DNA of 45,740 nt from contig JAJYXK010000013.1 of NCBI GenBank assembly GCA_021801825.1, positions 1 to 45,740 on the forward strand, written 5' to 3'. Each line of letters begins with the position of its first letter. Position 1 is the stretch's first letter. Position numbers and translations under genes: made by a program. Source of the DNA: a bacterium. Lineage in GTDB: Bacteria > Patescibacteriota > Minisyncoccia > UBA6257 > JAGOQP01. The notes beneath the pieces are model-generated. The model was not told the origin of the DNA. It saw only the letters and a list, made by a program, of their open reading frames with translations, and ran no database searches. Of the stretch, positions 36,632-45,692 are shown one piece after another.

Positions 36632-37501
36632 ATATAATAAGTCAAAGTCGGGAGTTGGAATGTTGTTGTATGCAGTGGGGCTTTCTTTTGCAATTTGTTC
36701 AAAAAATGAGCCATGTACGAATGCGCTTCTCGCTGAATATAATTCTTTTATGTCTTTTTCAACGTCGGGGAACCTCCAAGCAAGCAATGCGGCCATACGT
36801 TTACGTAAACGATACATAACTTCCTCATTACGAGCGTCACCGGCAGTAAAAAGAGCCTCAAGGATTGTCGCCATCTCTGCCGATTCTCTTTGCCAGCCAA
36901 ATGAACTTTTTGAATTCTCATAGTCTGACAATCCTGAATACAGGAAAGCGGCTACAAACAACCTCCAATCCTCTTTATTCCATGACTGAATACGATCTAA
37001 ATGCCAGCTACCATATTTTGATTGCTCATAAAGCGTCTTATAAAAATCTACAAAGTTTTTATTATTAAAGATTGAGTGGTTTTGATTGTGGAAGTAAATC
37101 ATAGGATCTTTACCGTGCGTCTGACGCATAATACCCATATCAGTTGCATGGAAAACGGGATAGAGAAAATTTGGAGAGTAAAGGTTTAGCAAAAATAACG
37201 TCTCGGCATAACTAAAACCGCCCTCTTCAAGGGTATTGGGAATAAGCAAACCCCATGAGCATTTTTCGTATTGCTTCTCAGTAATTCCAAATAAATCTTG
37301 TACATTATCCTCAATTTTGTAATTACGAAGTACATTATCATTTATCGGTGCTATTTTATTCTTTAATGCACCGACAAATTCATCTGTGGTAAATTTCTTG
37401 AGATTCCAAAGCTCATATCCATCTTTGAGCTCAAATAATTTAGTGTCCTCGTTTATGGGATTGCCAGTAAAGGCAAAAAACATTGTTGTTGCTCTAGCCA
37501 T
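36632..37501 (-). pseudogene. 5' part of IS-disrupted HEPN-motif protein gene
   Basis: Start MARATTMFF at 37501; KELYSARSAFVHGSF (R-x4-H HEPN-like); ORF runs into IS right end (TVNNEMRF). Confidence 0.7.
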
Positions 37502-39311
37502 TTGGTTTATCGTTTTTTCTGATGACGGACAGGCAAAGTAGAATGTGGAATAGTCTGTTCGCAATTTGTTCATCAGCAAATGCGTTTTTATTAATGCCAT
37601 GCGCCAAGTTATTTCTTAAATTCCAACCAATGCGTGAAGTGAGCAGAACATGGAAATAATATTCAACGTCCTCGCCTTTAGTCCCAAAAATCTTTTTTAT
37701 AACACCCGATTTAATTAATTCATGTAATGACTTTTCATCATAACCGCCATCATCATTGGGTTTGATTGTTGAAACGCCACTAGTTTTGCAAAGATTTCTG
37801 ATAGCATCTTCAATAAGAGGAATTATAAGATTACTGAATGCAAGAAAATCTCTTGTCCAATACAAATTAAGTGTCTTCAAAATATAATTCTTATCTTCCG
37901 GACGAAATACGGGTGATAGGGATATCCCTTGATATAGGATATCTGGTGTGTAATATTTTATAAATTCATCAAAAGCCCACTTTAAAAAAGGCGATTGAAA
38001 ATGTAAATTCTGTGAGAAGTGTCGGAGTAAATGCTTGTCGTAGTCTTCGTTAATGGGGCCGAATTGTGCCGTGGGATAATTAAACTCCGATACAACTGTG
38101 TTAGTAACTAGATATTGAAAAACATATTTACTTGAAATATCTTTTAGTTGTTTATCGACATGATCTTTCTTCAGAATAAAAAATATTACCAATTTAGAAA
38201 TTACTTTATTTATATCATCGGTCGAATTTTCTGATCGCTTTTCTCCGAAAATTGAGTCGAGAAATTGTTTAATTTCCTCGTTTTTTATTGTAAATTCAGT
38301 TGATACTTCATGAGTAGCAAATTTCCCGCGCTCACCTATATTGCTAATTTCGGCTCTTATTCTTGTTGCGGCCTTTTTTGCAAACTCAAATTTAGAATAA
38401 CGTGAATAAATGTCTGAAATTTTTTCTAGGTAATTCAGTATTAACAAACCATCAGAATTCGCTTGTTTGCTGTCACGAAATGATTTTTCTAATTTAGAGA
38501 GCACTAATTGTAGTTTTTCTTCATTCTCGGTCAGAGCATAGTGTTCAGCAAGCAACACAACGGCACATTCGATATTCCAAGTGTTTGATTCTTCTGATTT
38601 TGATAAACGGTCCAACCTATTTTCTAAATCTAGCAATAAAGTATTTTTCTGCTCGGCGGTAATTTGATTAAAATTGGTATTTTCAAGAAGAAGCCACCTG
38701 AAAGCATAGCCCCAAAGTCCAGGCTTATCATCTTCGGCGAATTTGTTCTCTGTCTCGATGATTACCTGAACTAAGCTACTTAAACGCGAAGAATCATTAA
38801 TTTGCTTTGCTAAAGTGAGGGCGCGTTCTAGCTTGTCCTTACAACCGAGCCCATCATCAAGATTTTTTGCACAAATTTCCAACGTCGCATCTATAACTTT
38901 TTGAACCATTTTGAAATCAAACGATCCGTTTTTAATTTTCGGTTCAAAATCAACAACTAGGTCGGCATATCTACAAACGATTATTGGATGTTTAGAAGCG
39001 TTTGCACGTTCGCGCCAATAATTTAACATCGCCTCGTCAACCGATTTTATGCTAGGGAATTCAACCATCTGATTTTTATCGTTCGGCAAAACAAACATAG
39101 GGCCATAGTATGTGCCCCAACCAGTTTCTTTATTTCGATAATTTGCTAAAAATTGAAACGCTATATATTCGGCAAGTTCGTGTTTATCAGTAAGTTTTTC
39201 ATCTTTGACTTTAAGGATATCCCGAATTTTTTCGCCTATCTTAAATTCATCGATTGGCTCGATGTTATTATCAAGATCTTCGAGATATTGCTTTAATTCT
39301 TCCCTGATCAT
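37494..39311 (-). CDS. 605-aa protein with C-terminal HEPN-like motif (DUF4209-like)
   Basis: IGWNLRNNLAHGIN (R-x4-H followed by G); overlaps next gene by 8 nt. Confidence 0.6.
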   Translation of the reverse strand: MIREELKQYLEDLDNNIEPIDEFKIGEKIRDILKVKDEKLTDKHELAEYIAFQFLANYRNKETGWGTYYGPMFVLPNDKNQMVEFPSIKSVDEAMLNYWRERANASKHPIIVCRYADLVVDFEPKIKNGSFDFKMVQKVIDATLEICAKNLDDGLGCKDKLERALTLAKQINDSSRLSSLVQVIIETENKFAEDDKPGLWGYAFRWLLLENTNFNQITAEQKNTLLLDLENRLDRLSKSEESNTWNIECAVVLLAEHYALTENEEKLQLVLSKLEKSFRDSKQANSDGLLILNYLEKISDIYSRYSKFEFAKKAATRIRAEISNIGERGKFATHEVSTEFTIKNEEIKQFLDSIFGEKRSENSTDDINKVISKLVIFFILKKDHVDKQLKDISSKYVFQYLVTNTVVSEFNYPTAQFGPINEDYDKHLLRHFSQNLHFQSPFLKWAFDEFIKYYTPDILYQGISLSPVFRPEDKNYILKTLNLYWTRDFLAFSNLIIPLIEDAIRNLCKTSGVSTIKPNDDGGYDEKSLHELIKSGVIKKIFGTKGEDVEYYFHVLLTSRIGWNLRNNLAHGINKNAFADEQIANRLFHILLCLSVIRKNDKPNG

Positions 39312-39339
39312 TTCTCATTAACTTAGATCTACGCTTCTC

Positions 39340-40137
39340 TTAAAGAATAACGGTCACTTTTTCATACAACATTGGCCAGCTATCCTGACGCATTCTAAAT
39401 TTGGTACCGTGATTATGACCACTGCGAGCATCGAAGTCGACGAGAATCTTTGCTTCTTCAATTGCTTTCAAAAATCCCTCAAAGCTGAACTTTTGAAGCA
39501 TCATAACCTTATTGTATTTGTAATATTCTTTTCCTCGGACTGTTTTGACTTCTGCCTGAACATAAAAACTATTCAAAAGTTTTGTACCGGCCTTATGTTC
39601 AAGATCATCAAAACCCCAATATGGCTGTGGATTAAGTTCGCCAAGTCCTACTCGTTCCTTTACCGCCTTAAGCCATTCGGCGTGTCGGATATCCACGCTC
39701 TTCGCATCAAAAGATATTAAGACTTTCTTTTCGGTCCGATCGATCTTTACCATAAAACCACGATCACTACGTGTAAGACCATGAATAGTCTGTCTAAAAC
39801 TCATCTCACCTTTTGGATATTTCTTTCCATCTTCCTGATGTGCCCAGCCATACTTTGGTAAAAGGACTTGTGGCACAAAACGAATAGCTCTAGGGGAGGG
39901 CTCAATGTGAAATAAAGTACAAAGAGAAGTTGAATTCAATCGTTGGGCTTTTAGTTCCCATTCGGCTGCATTTGGTATGGGTAAATTGTTTTCTTTGATT
40001 CCGAGTAAGTCCTCGAGAGTATTCCCGATACCGCCATGATTGCCCTTGCGAGCATTAGGAACCCACCCCATATTTGCAATCTCTTTTAATTTTTCAATGA
40101 GGGCCGGCTTTGTGTAAATTTTTGGTTTGTTTGGCAT
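39340..40137 (-). CDS. MvaI/BcnI-family type II restriction endonuclease
   Basis: GNHGGIGNTLEDLLGIKENNLPIPNAAEWELKAQRLNS (GNTLEdlLGI.eNN...ELK); C-terminal HNHGTKFRM. Confidence 0.85.
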   Translation of the reverse strand: MPNKPKIYTKPALIEKLKEIANMGWVPNARKGNHGGIGNTLEDLLGIKENNLPIPNAAEWELKAQRLNSTSLCTLFHIEPSPRAIRFVPQVLLPKYGWAHQEDGKKYPKGEMSFRQTIHGLTRSDRGFMVKIDRTEKKVLISFDAKSVDIRHAEWLKAVKERVGLGELNPQPYWGFDDLEHKAGTKLLNSFYVQAEVKTVRGKEYYKYNKVMMLQKFSFEGFLKAIEEAKILVDFDARSGHNHGTKFRMRQDSWPMLYEKVTVIL

Positions 40138-40141
40138 ATGT

Positions 40142-40969
40142 TTATAAAAGTTTTTGTTGAGCTTTATGATTTTTAATTCTTTTCTTGGCCATCTCGCAAT
40201 ATTCCGGCGAAAGGTCGATACCGATATAATGCCGGTTAAAATTTATAGCAGAAAGTGCGGTAGTGCCTGAACCCATAAATGGGTCCAGAATAATTTTTGC
40301 ATTTGTAGACGACACAATACGATCTATAAGATTTACAGGGAAAGCGGCCGGATGTTCGTTATTCATCTCCTGGGTAAATTCCCATACGTCACCGTGGCCA
40401 CTTGCCTTAGGTGATAATTTAAACTTAGGTTTGGCGATAAGATAGATCACTTCGTATGTCGGCACGAAGTAACCAGGATTAAAATTAAAACCGCCCTTTC
40501 TTCTCCAAATTATTATCTGGCGCACAGGAAAGCCACTTACAATATCCTGCCGATCCTGCAAAACACCTCCTTGTACTCGCCACTTGTGATTATAAAAAAT
40601 TGCGCCATCTTCGGGGATAATTCTCATCATCTCCGTTAAGCATTCACGTTGCCATTTCACATACTCATCATGAGGCATGCAATCGTCGTGATGTGAATAT
40701 CCATTTTGAAGAGCCGCATTTGCCCACTTACCCTTACTACCATTTTTCATTCCGTTACCAGTAGAGTTTTTGAGATTATATGGAGGTGAGGTCACTATCA
40801 AATCAACCGAACCATCGGGTATTTTTTTCATAATATCAACCGCGTTACCGCAGATGATTTTATTTAAAAAGTGATTAGGGTATTCTAACTTCATAACTTT
40901 GGATTTAATAGGACTCGTTTTGGTTCTTGTTTTTACTTGAGTTTCCATATTATTTTGAATGCTTTTCAT
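40142..40969 (-). CDS. Type II DNA amino-methyltransferase (beta class, probably N4-cytosine)
   Basis: VDLIVTSPPYNLKN (motif IV) preceding ILDPFMGSGTTALSAINFNRHYIGIDLSPEYCEMA (motif I). Confidence 0.88.
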   Translation of the reverse strand: MKSIQNNMETQVKTRTKTSPIKSKVMKLEYPNHFLNKIICGNAVDIMKKIPDGSVDLIVTSPPYNLKNSTGNGMKNGSKGKWANAALQNGYSHHDDCMPHDEYVKWQRECLTEMMRIIPEDGAIFYNHKWRVQGGVLQDRQDIVSGFPVRQIIIWRRKGGFNFNPGYFVPTYEVIYLIAKPKFKLSPKASGHGDVWEFTQEMNNEHPAAFPVNLIDRIVSSTNAKIILDPFMGSGTTALSAINFNRHYIGIDLSPEYCEMAKKRIKNHKAQQKLL

Positions 40970-41153
40970 TTTTCTTTTTTACATTACTCGTCTCCTCAAG
41001 AAAGGCATTGAGATCGGATTGCTTGATCCGCCAAACGCCCAATTTAGACGCTTTTAACCTGCCGGACTCGATGTAGCGAGTAACTGTGCGAGTATGTACT
41101 CTCAAAATTTCGGCAATTTCCTCAATGGTGAAAAGTTTTTCTATTTCGTTCAT
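40950..41153 (-). CDS. Excisionase/MerR-type HTH DNA-binding protein
   Basis: LFTIEEIAEILRVHTRTVTRYIESGRLKASKLGVWRIKQSDLNAFLEE; start corrected to 41153. Confidence 0.85.
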   Translation of the reverse strand: MNEIEKLFTIEEIAEILRVHTRTVTRYIESGRLKASKLGVWRIKQSDLNAFLEETSNVKKKNEKHSK

Positions 41154-41253
41154 AAAAATAAAATTAGTCGTTGATGCCATTTTACCGCTTCCGTATTCCA
41201 TTGTCAAAATAGTCGTATTTTGTCATAATACACTTATAGCTAATCTGATAAAG

Positions 41254-41361
41254 TTTAGTGAATGGGAGATGCAAAATGGGTCCGATTCACTAAATTTTCC
41301 GATTTTGCATAGTTTACATACTGTACTATGCAAAAAAGGGACTTTTCGCATAGTACAGTAT
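41254..41361. repeat. Alternating inverted-repeat (iteron/operator-like) array
   Basis: atgcaaaat 41269-41277 (-); ttttgcatagt 41303-41313 (+); actatgcaaaa 41325-41335 (-); gcatagtacagtat 41348-41361 (+); plus tttagtgaat 41254-41263 / attcactaaa 41285-41294. Confidence 0.75.
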
Positions 41362-41417
41362 AGTAAAAAAGGAAAAGTGAACTGGAAGTAATGATTAGGA
41401 TTACATCCAGTTAAAAA

Positions 41418-42104
41418 ATGAGTATGAAAATGAAAAAGGTCGCCAAGACTACCAGCTACAAATTTAATATAAGGAAACCGGTAGATTTTATGTCAACTTA
41501 CCGATTATCTGTAGCCACCACTGAAAAGATTTTGCGATCATCGATGAAATCTTCTGGTATATCTGACGGCGACCAGATCATAAAGCGCAATCAACCAGCG
41601 ATTGGGCTTCTTACCAAAGAAATTATAGAAACCAAACTCGAGGTAAAAAGTATCCGGTCCCTCTTGGAACGCAGAACGAGCAAGTTTGAGGGACTGACTG
41701 AATACGACCAGCATTTTATAAACACATTTGCCAAAGTAGCCGCTATTTCTTTCGCTGAATATTTTTCTCAAGGCAAAATCAAACCTGTTGAATTAAACCA
41801 GACAATTCTCCACTTGTCGGCCGAAGCCGATCTGTACCGTGATCCAAAAAGTAAGTACTGCTACCCTATGGGTAAAGAACAGTCTCGCCATCAAATAATT
41901 AAATATCTGATCGGCAAAGGGTATCAGGCCACATCAGATATCCGCATGGCTACCAGTGCCAAAAGCGACTCATCCGTCCGTTCTGCGATCATGAAAATAA
42001 ATGCCAAAGCCAAGCACGACCTAGAAATAGAGGAGAAATTGATTGAGGGCCGTCGCACTGATGGTTATCGCATCAATCCAGAATATAGAATTTTCTTGAA
42101 GTGA
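41418..42104 (+). CDS. Hypothetical protein, possible DNA-binding/regulatory
   Basis: 228-aa ORF directly downstream of the iteron-like region; HTH-like C-terminus. Confidence 0.6.
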   Translation: MSMKMKKVAKTTSYKFNIRKPVDFMSTYRLSVATTEKILRSSMKSSGISDGDQIIKRNQPAIGLLTKEIIETKLEVKSIRSLLERRTSKFEGLTEYDQHFINTFAKVAAISFAEYFSQGKIKPVELNQTILHLSAEADLYRDPKSKYCYPMGKEQSRHQIIKYLIGKGYQATSDIRMATSAKSDSSVRSAIMKINAKAKHDLEIEEKLIEGRRTDGYRINPEYRIFLK

Positions 42105-42141
42105 CGCTCGTAGTCCCCAAGTAATGTTAATAACTTTCCCG

Positions 42142-42167
42142 AAACGCTCACAAAATGAGCGTTTTTT
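42142..42167 (+). terminator. Rho-independent terminator
   Basis: aaacgctca-caaaa-tgagcgttttttg. Confidence 0.75.
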
Positions 42168-42206
42168 GTTTGCCAAAATTTCTCTGTGGACTATTTAAGG
42201 CATAGC

Positions 42207-42272
42207 GGGTCGTTCGCTACGATAAACACATATGTTAAGCGTAGAGCGAGTCAAACAATTAGCGAACGACCC
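42207..42272. repeat. 12-bp inverted repeat spanning start of 42232 ORF
   Basis: gggtcgttcgct (42207-42218) / agcgaacgaccc (42261-42272). Confidence 0.6.
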
Positions 42273-42447
42273 CACTCTCTCTGATAAACAAATCGAGGAA
42301 ATCAGAGACGGCTTTTATATGCTCTCGCAAGTGATTTTTGAACAGTGGCAAGCTGAAAGAAATAAAGCCAAAGAAGCCGAGCAAAAAGATAATAAGGAAA
42401 TTAATAACCAAAATGAATATGAAAAACCAATCGGACAACAGCAATAA
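42232..42447 (+). CDS. Small hypothetical protein
   Basis: 71-aa ORF MLSVERVKQLANDPTLSDKQIEEIRDGFYML... Confidence 0.6.
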   Translation: MLSVERVKQLANDPTLSDKQIEEIRDGFYMLSQVIFEQWQAERNKAKEAEQKDNKEINNQNEYEKPIGQQQ

Positions 42448-42679
42448 TTTTATCACCAGTGACTTCTATGTAGCCGCTTTCTTGCTTGCCAGCAAATATA
42501 AGCTTGTCGGCATAAACAAAACTGATGTTCGTCGGTTTCGTTTTGTTTTTGTTGATCAGCCGGGACGGGTTCAATTCGTGGAAGGATATTTTTTGGGCTT
42601 TGTCGACGTGAACGTTAAAGAGTTTGTCTCGGCGATCAAGGAACTTAAATCGCTGATGTATAACGACGCGATCGGTTGA
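42413..42679 (+). CDS. Small hypothetical protein (DUF5659-like)
   Basis: FITSDFYVAAFLLASKYKLVGINKTDVRRFRFVFVDQPGRVQFVEGYFLGFVDVNVKEFVSAIKELKSLMY; start 42413 or 42419. Confidence 0.6.
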   Translation: MNMKNQSDNSNNFITSDFYVAAFLLASKYKLVGINKTDVRRFRFVFVDQPGRVQFVEGYFLGFVDVNVKEFVSAIKELKSLMYNDAIG

Positions 42680-42698
42680 AAATAACTGAATATGAAAT

Positions 42699-43472
42699 AT
42701 GGAAAATCTGCCATTCGAAATAGATAACAATGATTACGTAAAGCTTCCCAGAAGCATCAAGACCGCCCTTGTGGACGGCTATTTGAGTTTTGAGGAATAC
42801 TCGGTCCTCGTCTGGTTGTGGATCAATGCCAATCCCCGGATTGGCAAAGCCCACGTAAGCTACGCCGGACTTTCCAAGGATTTCAAGGAAAAATATTCCA
42901 AAAATCATATCAATCGACTGATGTTGAACCTGAAGCGAAAGAAGTGGATATGGTTTCCGGTACAACAAGGTCGCAGAAGTTCGTTCCATGTTGATATCGC
43001 CAATTATCCTTTATCTAACGGCGGTTTTGTAGAGCTTGAGAAGCGTATCAAACAGAAGTCCGGCAGAAGTGAGAGCGATATTGATAAGCAATTACCAGCA
43101 GAAGTACCTACAGAAGTCAGTGACATTCGGCAGAAGTTGGAAAGCGACAGAAACACTTTAGTGGATAGGTTTTCTTTCGGTTCGGAAAGTTCGCTCGGCA
43201 GAAGTTCCAAGAACGACAACGAAAATGAAAATAAAAACAAACGATCGAATCGTGGTCGACCCGTAAGAGAGTTCACTCCCAAGTCTTACGAGGAACAGAA
43301 ATGCTGGGAGATTGCCCAAGATCTGGGAGAAAAAGATATGACATTCATCCTATCGGCTCTCAAGAAATACGGACTGACAATAATTGAGGAAGCTTACCGG
43401 TCCGTCATGGATCAGCCGGATAATAAAATCCGAAGTCGAGGTGCTTATTTTAATCGTTTAATGAATCTCTAA
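42699..43472 (+). CDS. Winged-helix protein, replication-initiation/DnaD-like candidate
   Basis: YLSFEEYSVLVWLWINANPRIGKAHVSYAGLSKDF..KNHINRLMLNLKRKKWI; C-term FILSALKKYGLTIIEEAYRSV...KIRSRGAYFNRLM. Confidence 0.6.
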   Translation: MENLPFEIDNNDYVKLPRSIKTALVDGYLSFEEYSVLVWLWINANPRIGKAHVSYAGLSKDFKEKYSKNHINRLMLNLKRKKWIWFPVQQGRRSSFHVDIANYPLSNGGFVELEKRIKQKSGRSESDIDKQLPAEVPTEVSDIRQKLESDRNTLVDRFSFGSESSLGRSSKNDNENENKNKRSNRGRPVREFTPKSYEEQKCWEIAQDLGEKDMTFILSALKKYGLTIIEEAYRSVMDQPDNKIRSRGAYFNRLMNL

Positions 43473-43473
43473 C

Positions 43474-43971
43474 ATGCCTAAACTCACTTACTTAAGACCA
43501 AAACATAAACGAGCCATAGAAATGAAATGGCAGGGTTCTCAGTACAAAGAAATTGCCAACGAGGTTGGAGTCTCGATTGATACGGTTAAATTCTGGTTTA
43601 GAGCGAATGGGTTTTTGAGAGAATCCTATAACACATACAGAGGCGAGCAAATTCTAAACAGGGACGTTCAGGAAAAACAAGAAAGAATAAAAGCACTTAC
43701 TGGCAATGGTTTGCCACAAAGCGCAACGAATATCATAGATTCTCTAAGTCTGCCGATCCGCAAAATGTTCCAGAAGCTACCGGCGAAAGAAAAAGATGCG
43801 GTGATGGAACGATTTTATGAATTGACTCGGGAGTCCGAGGAGAGAATGAATAACTACACTAAACGGCACCAACTCACACCAAATGACACCAAAAATGAGA
43901 AAGAAATAAATACACTTAGACCAGATAATGCCCAAAATAAGCCACCGGACCGAGCAAAATCATGCGAATAA
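43474..43971 (+). CDS. HTH (resolvase/terminase-small-subunit-like) DNA-binding protein
   Basis: AIEMKWQGSQYKEIANEVGVSIDTVKFWFRANGFLRE. Confidence 0.65.
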   Translation: MPKLTYLRPKHKRAIEMKWQGSQYKEIANEVGVSIDTVKFWFRANGFLRESYNTYRGEQILNRDVQEKQERIKALTGNGLPQSATNIIDSLSLPIRKMFQKLPAKEKDAVMERFYELTRESEERMNNYTKRHQLTPNDTKNEKEINTLRPDNAQNKPPDRAKSCE

Positions 43972-44100
43972 CTACACTTAAATGCAACAAAATGCAGTTA
44001 AATACAACGTTTGAGCAGAAAATCCGAGCTGTGGGCAACTCGAGCTTAGCTTGTTCCACAAAATAGCGTATGTTGTGTGTTGAGAAATCTCTGAGAAAAT

Positions 44101-45681
44101 ATGATGAAAGGAATTATTTACACAAGAGTATCAAGCGACGAACAGGTCAAAGGCACCTCGCTGGAACACCAAGAGGAACTTTGCCGGAAATACTGCAAGG
44201 ACAAAGGCATTGAAGTTGACGTGGTTTTCCGTGAGGAAGGCGAAAGTGCCAAAGACCTGAGCTTACAGAACCGCAAAAAGTTTCTGGAAGCTCTCGAATT
44301 CTGTCGCAAGAACAAAGACAAGGTCCAAGCCTTCGTCGTTTTGCGTGTAGATAGATTTGCCCGTAATGCCGATGACCATTTTGCTATCAGAAAAATCCTG
44401 GCGACATACGGCACAACATTGCATTCAGTCACCGAACCAATCGGAAACGAGCCGGTGGCTAAGCTCTTGGAAACATTTCTTGCTGGCATTGCTGAATTTG
44501 ATAACGCTATCAGAAAACAAAGATGCAGTGACGGCATGTTGGCCAGAATCAATCAAGGCATTTATCCGTGGAAACCGCCGATTGGCTATAAGTGCGTCAA
44601 CTTCAAAAAGCACGGCGAGAAAAAGACCCACGCCGATCCACCGCACGAGCAGATATTCCCGATCATTCAAAGAGGACTGAAAGAATTTGCCCAAGGTCTG
44701 CACTCGCAAAGCGAGCTGATGAGAAAACTGGACGAATGGGGTCTCAAGGATTTAACCGGAAAGAAAAGCACTCCTCAGCTCGTAAGCCGATTAGTAACCA
44801 ACTATCTGAAATTTTATGCCGGCATAATTACCAATCCGTGGACAGGCAAAGATATTGAGGGCCAGCATATTCCGATGATTACCAAGGACGAGATGTATCA
44901 AATCAAAATGATCCTGACCGGTAAAAAGAGACTGGTGGCAAAATACAACATCTTCAACCCAGACTTTCCGCTGAGACGAACCGTGACCTGTGCCGTTTGT
45001 GGACGACCACTGACCGGAAGCGCGCCTCGAGGTGGGATGGGAGGACGATATAACTATTATCACTGCGGAAATAAGAATTGCTGTGTGTTTGGCAAAAGCA
45101 CACCCAAACTGGAACTGGAAAAGATGTTTTTTGAATATTTAGAGAGAGTTACTCCAAAACAAGCGTTTCTCGATATCTTCAAGGAAAGCGTGATCGATAT
45201 TTGGAAAGAGAAAGGCCAGAGATTTGAAATGGAAGCCGAGAAGTGGAAAAAGAAACTGGAAACGCTCGAGGCAAAGAAAAAACGCATCTACGAAATGCGT
45301 GAGGACGGTTCTTATACCAAAGAGGAGTTTGTGGAACGAAAAGATGAAATTGAAAACGAAATATCGACTACCAGAATATTATCAAACGAAGCCCGGATCG
45401 AGCAGTTTGATATTGAAGGATCAATCATTTATGCGACCAAGTTCATAAGCAATCTCGGCCGGCAATGGTTTGATCTTGTGCCACACTTACAGCCCAAGTT
45501 CCAGAAACTGGTCTTCCCGGAAGGAATACCGTTTGAATGGAAAAAAGGATTTGGAACTGCCAAATTAGCAGTCATTTACGAGATGAATCGGGAATTCTCG
45601 ACTGAAAATTCTGCTTTGGTGGACCGTAGGAGATTCGAACTCCTGACCTCGTCATTGCAAATGACGCGCTCTACCAACTAA
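44101..45681 (+). CDS. Large serine recombinase
   Basis: GIIYTRVSSDEQVKGTSLEHQEELCRKYC resolvase domain; recombinase domain; zinc ribbon CAVCGRPLTGS..YYHCGNKNCCVFGKS; coiled coil. Confidence 0.93.
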   Translation: MMKGIIYTRVSSDEQVKGTSLEHQEELCRKYCKDKGIEVDVVFREEGESAKDLSLQNRKKFLEALEFCRKNKDKVQAFVVLRVDRFARNADDHFAIRKILATYGTTLHSVTEPIGNEPVAKLLETFLAGIAEFDNAIRKQRCSDGMLARINQGIYPWKPPIGYKCVNFKKHGEKKTHADPPHEQIFPIIQRGLKEFAQGLHSQSELMRKLDEWGLKDLTGKKSTPQLVSRLVTNYLKFYAGIITNPWTGKDIEGQHIPMITKDEMYQIKMILTGKKRLVAKYNIFNPDFPLRRTVTCAVCGRPLTGSAPRGGMGGRYNYYHCGNKNCCVFGKSTPKLELEKMFFEYLERVTPKQAFLDIFKESVIDIWKEKGQRFEMEAEKWKKKLETLEAKKKRIYEMREDGSYTKEEFVERKDEIENEISTTRILSNEARIEQFDIEGSIIYATKFISNLGRQWFDLVPHLQPKFQKLVFPEGIPFEWKKGFGTAKLAVIYEMNREFSTENSALVDRRRFELLTSSLQMTRSTN

Positions 45682-45692
45682 GCTAACGGCCC
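45617..45692 (-). tRNA. tRNA-Ala (TGC), CCA-encoded
   Basis: Minus: GGGCCGT TA GCTTAGTTGGTAGAGC G CGTCA-TTTGCAA-TGACG AGGTC AGGAG-TTCGAAT-CTCCT ACGGTCC ACCA. Confidence 0.93.

Noticed and set aside
43848-43978. 13-bp direct repeat gaataactacact (43848-43860 and 43966-43978)
   Set aside because: Single pair with no further structure; too weak to interpret.
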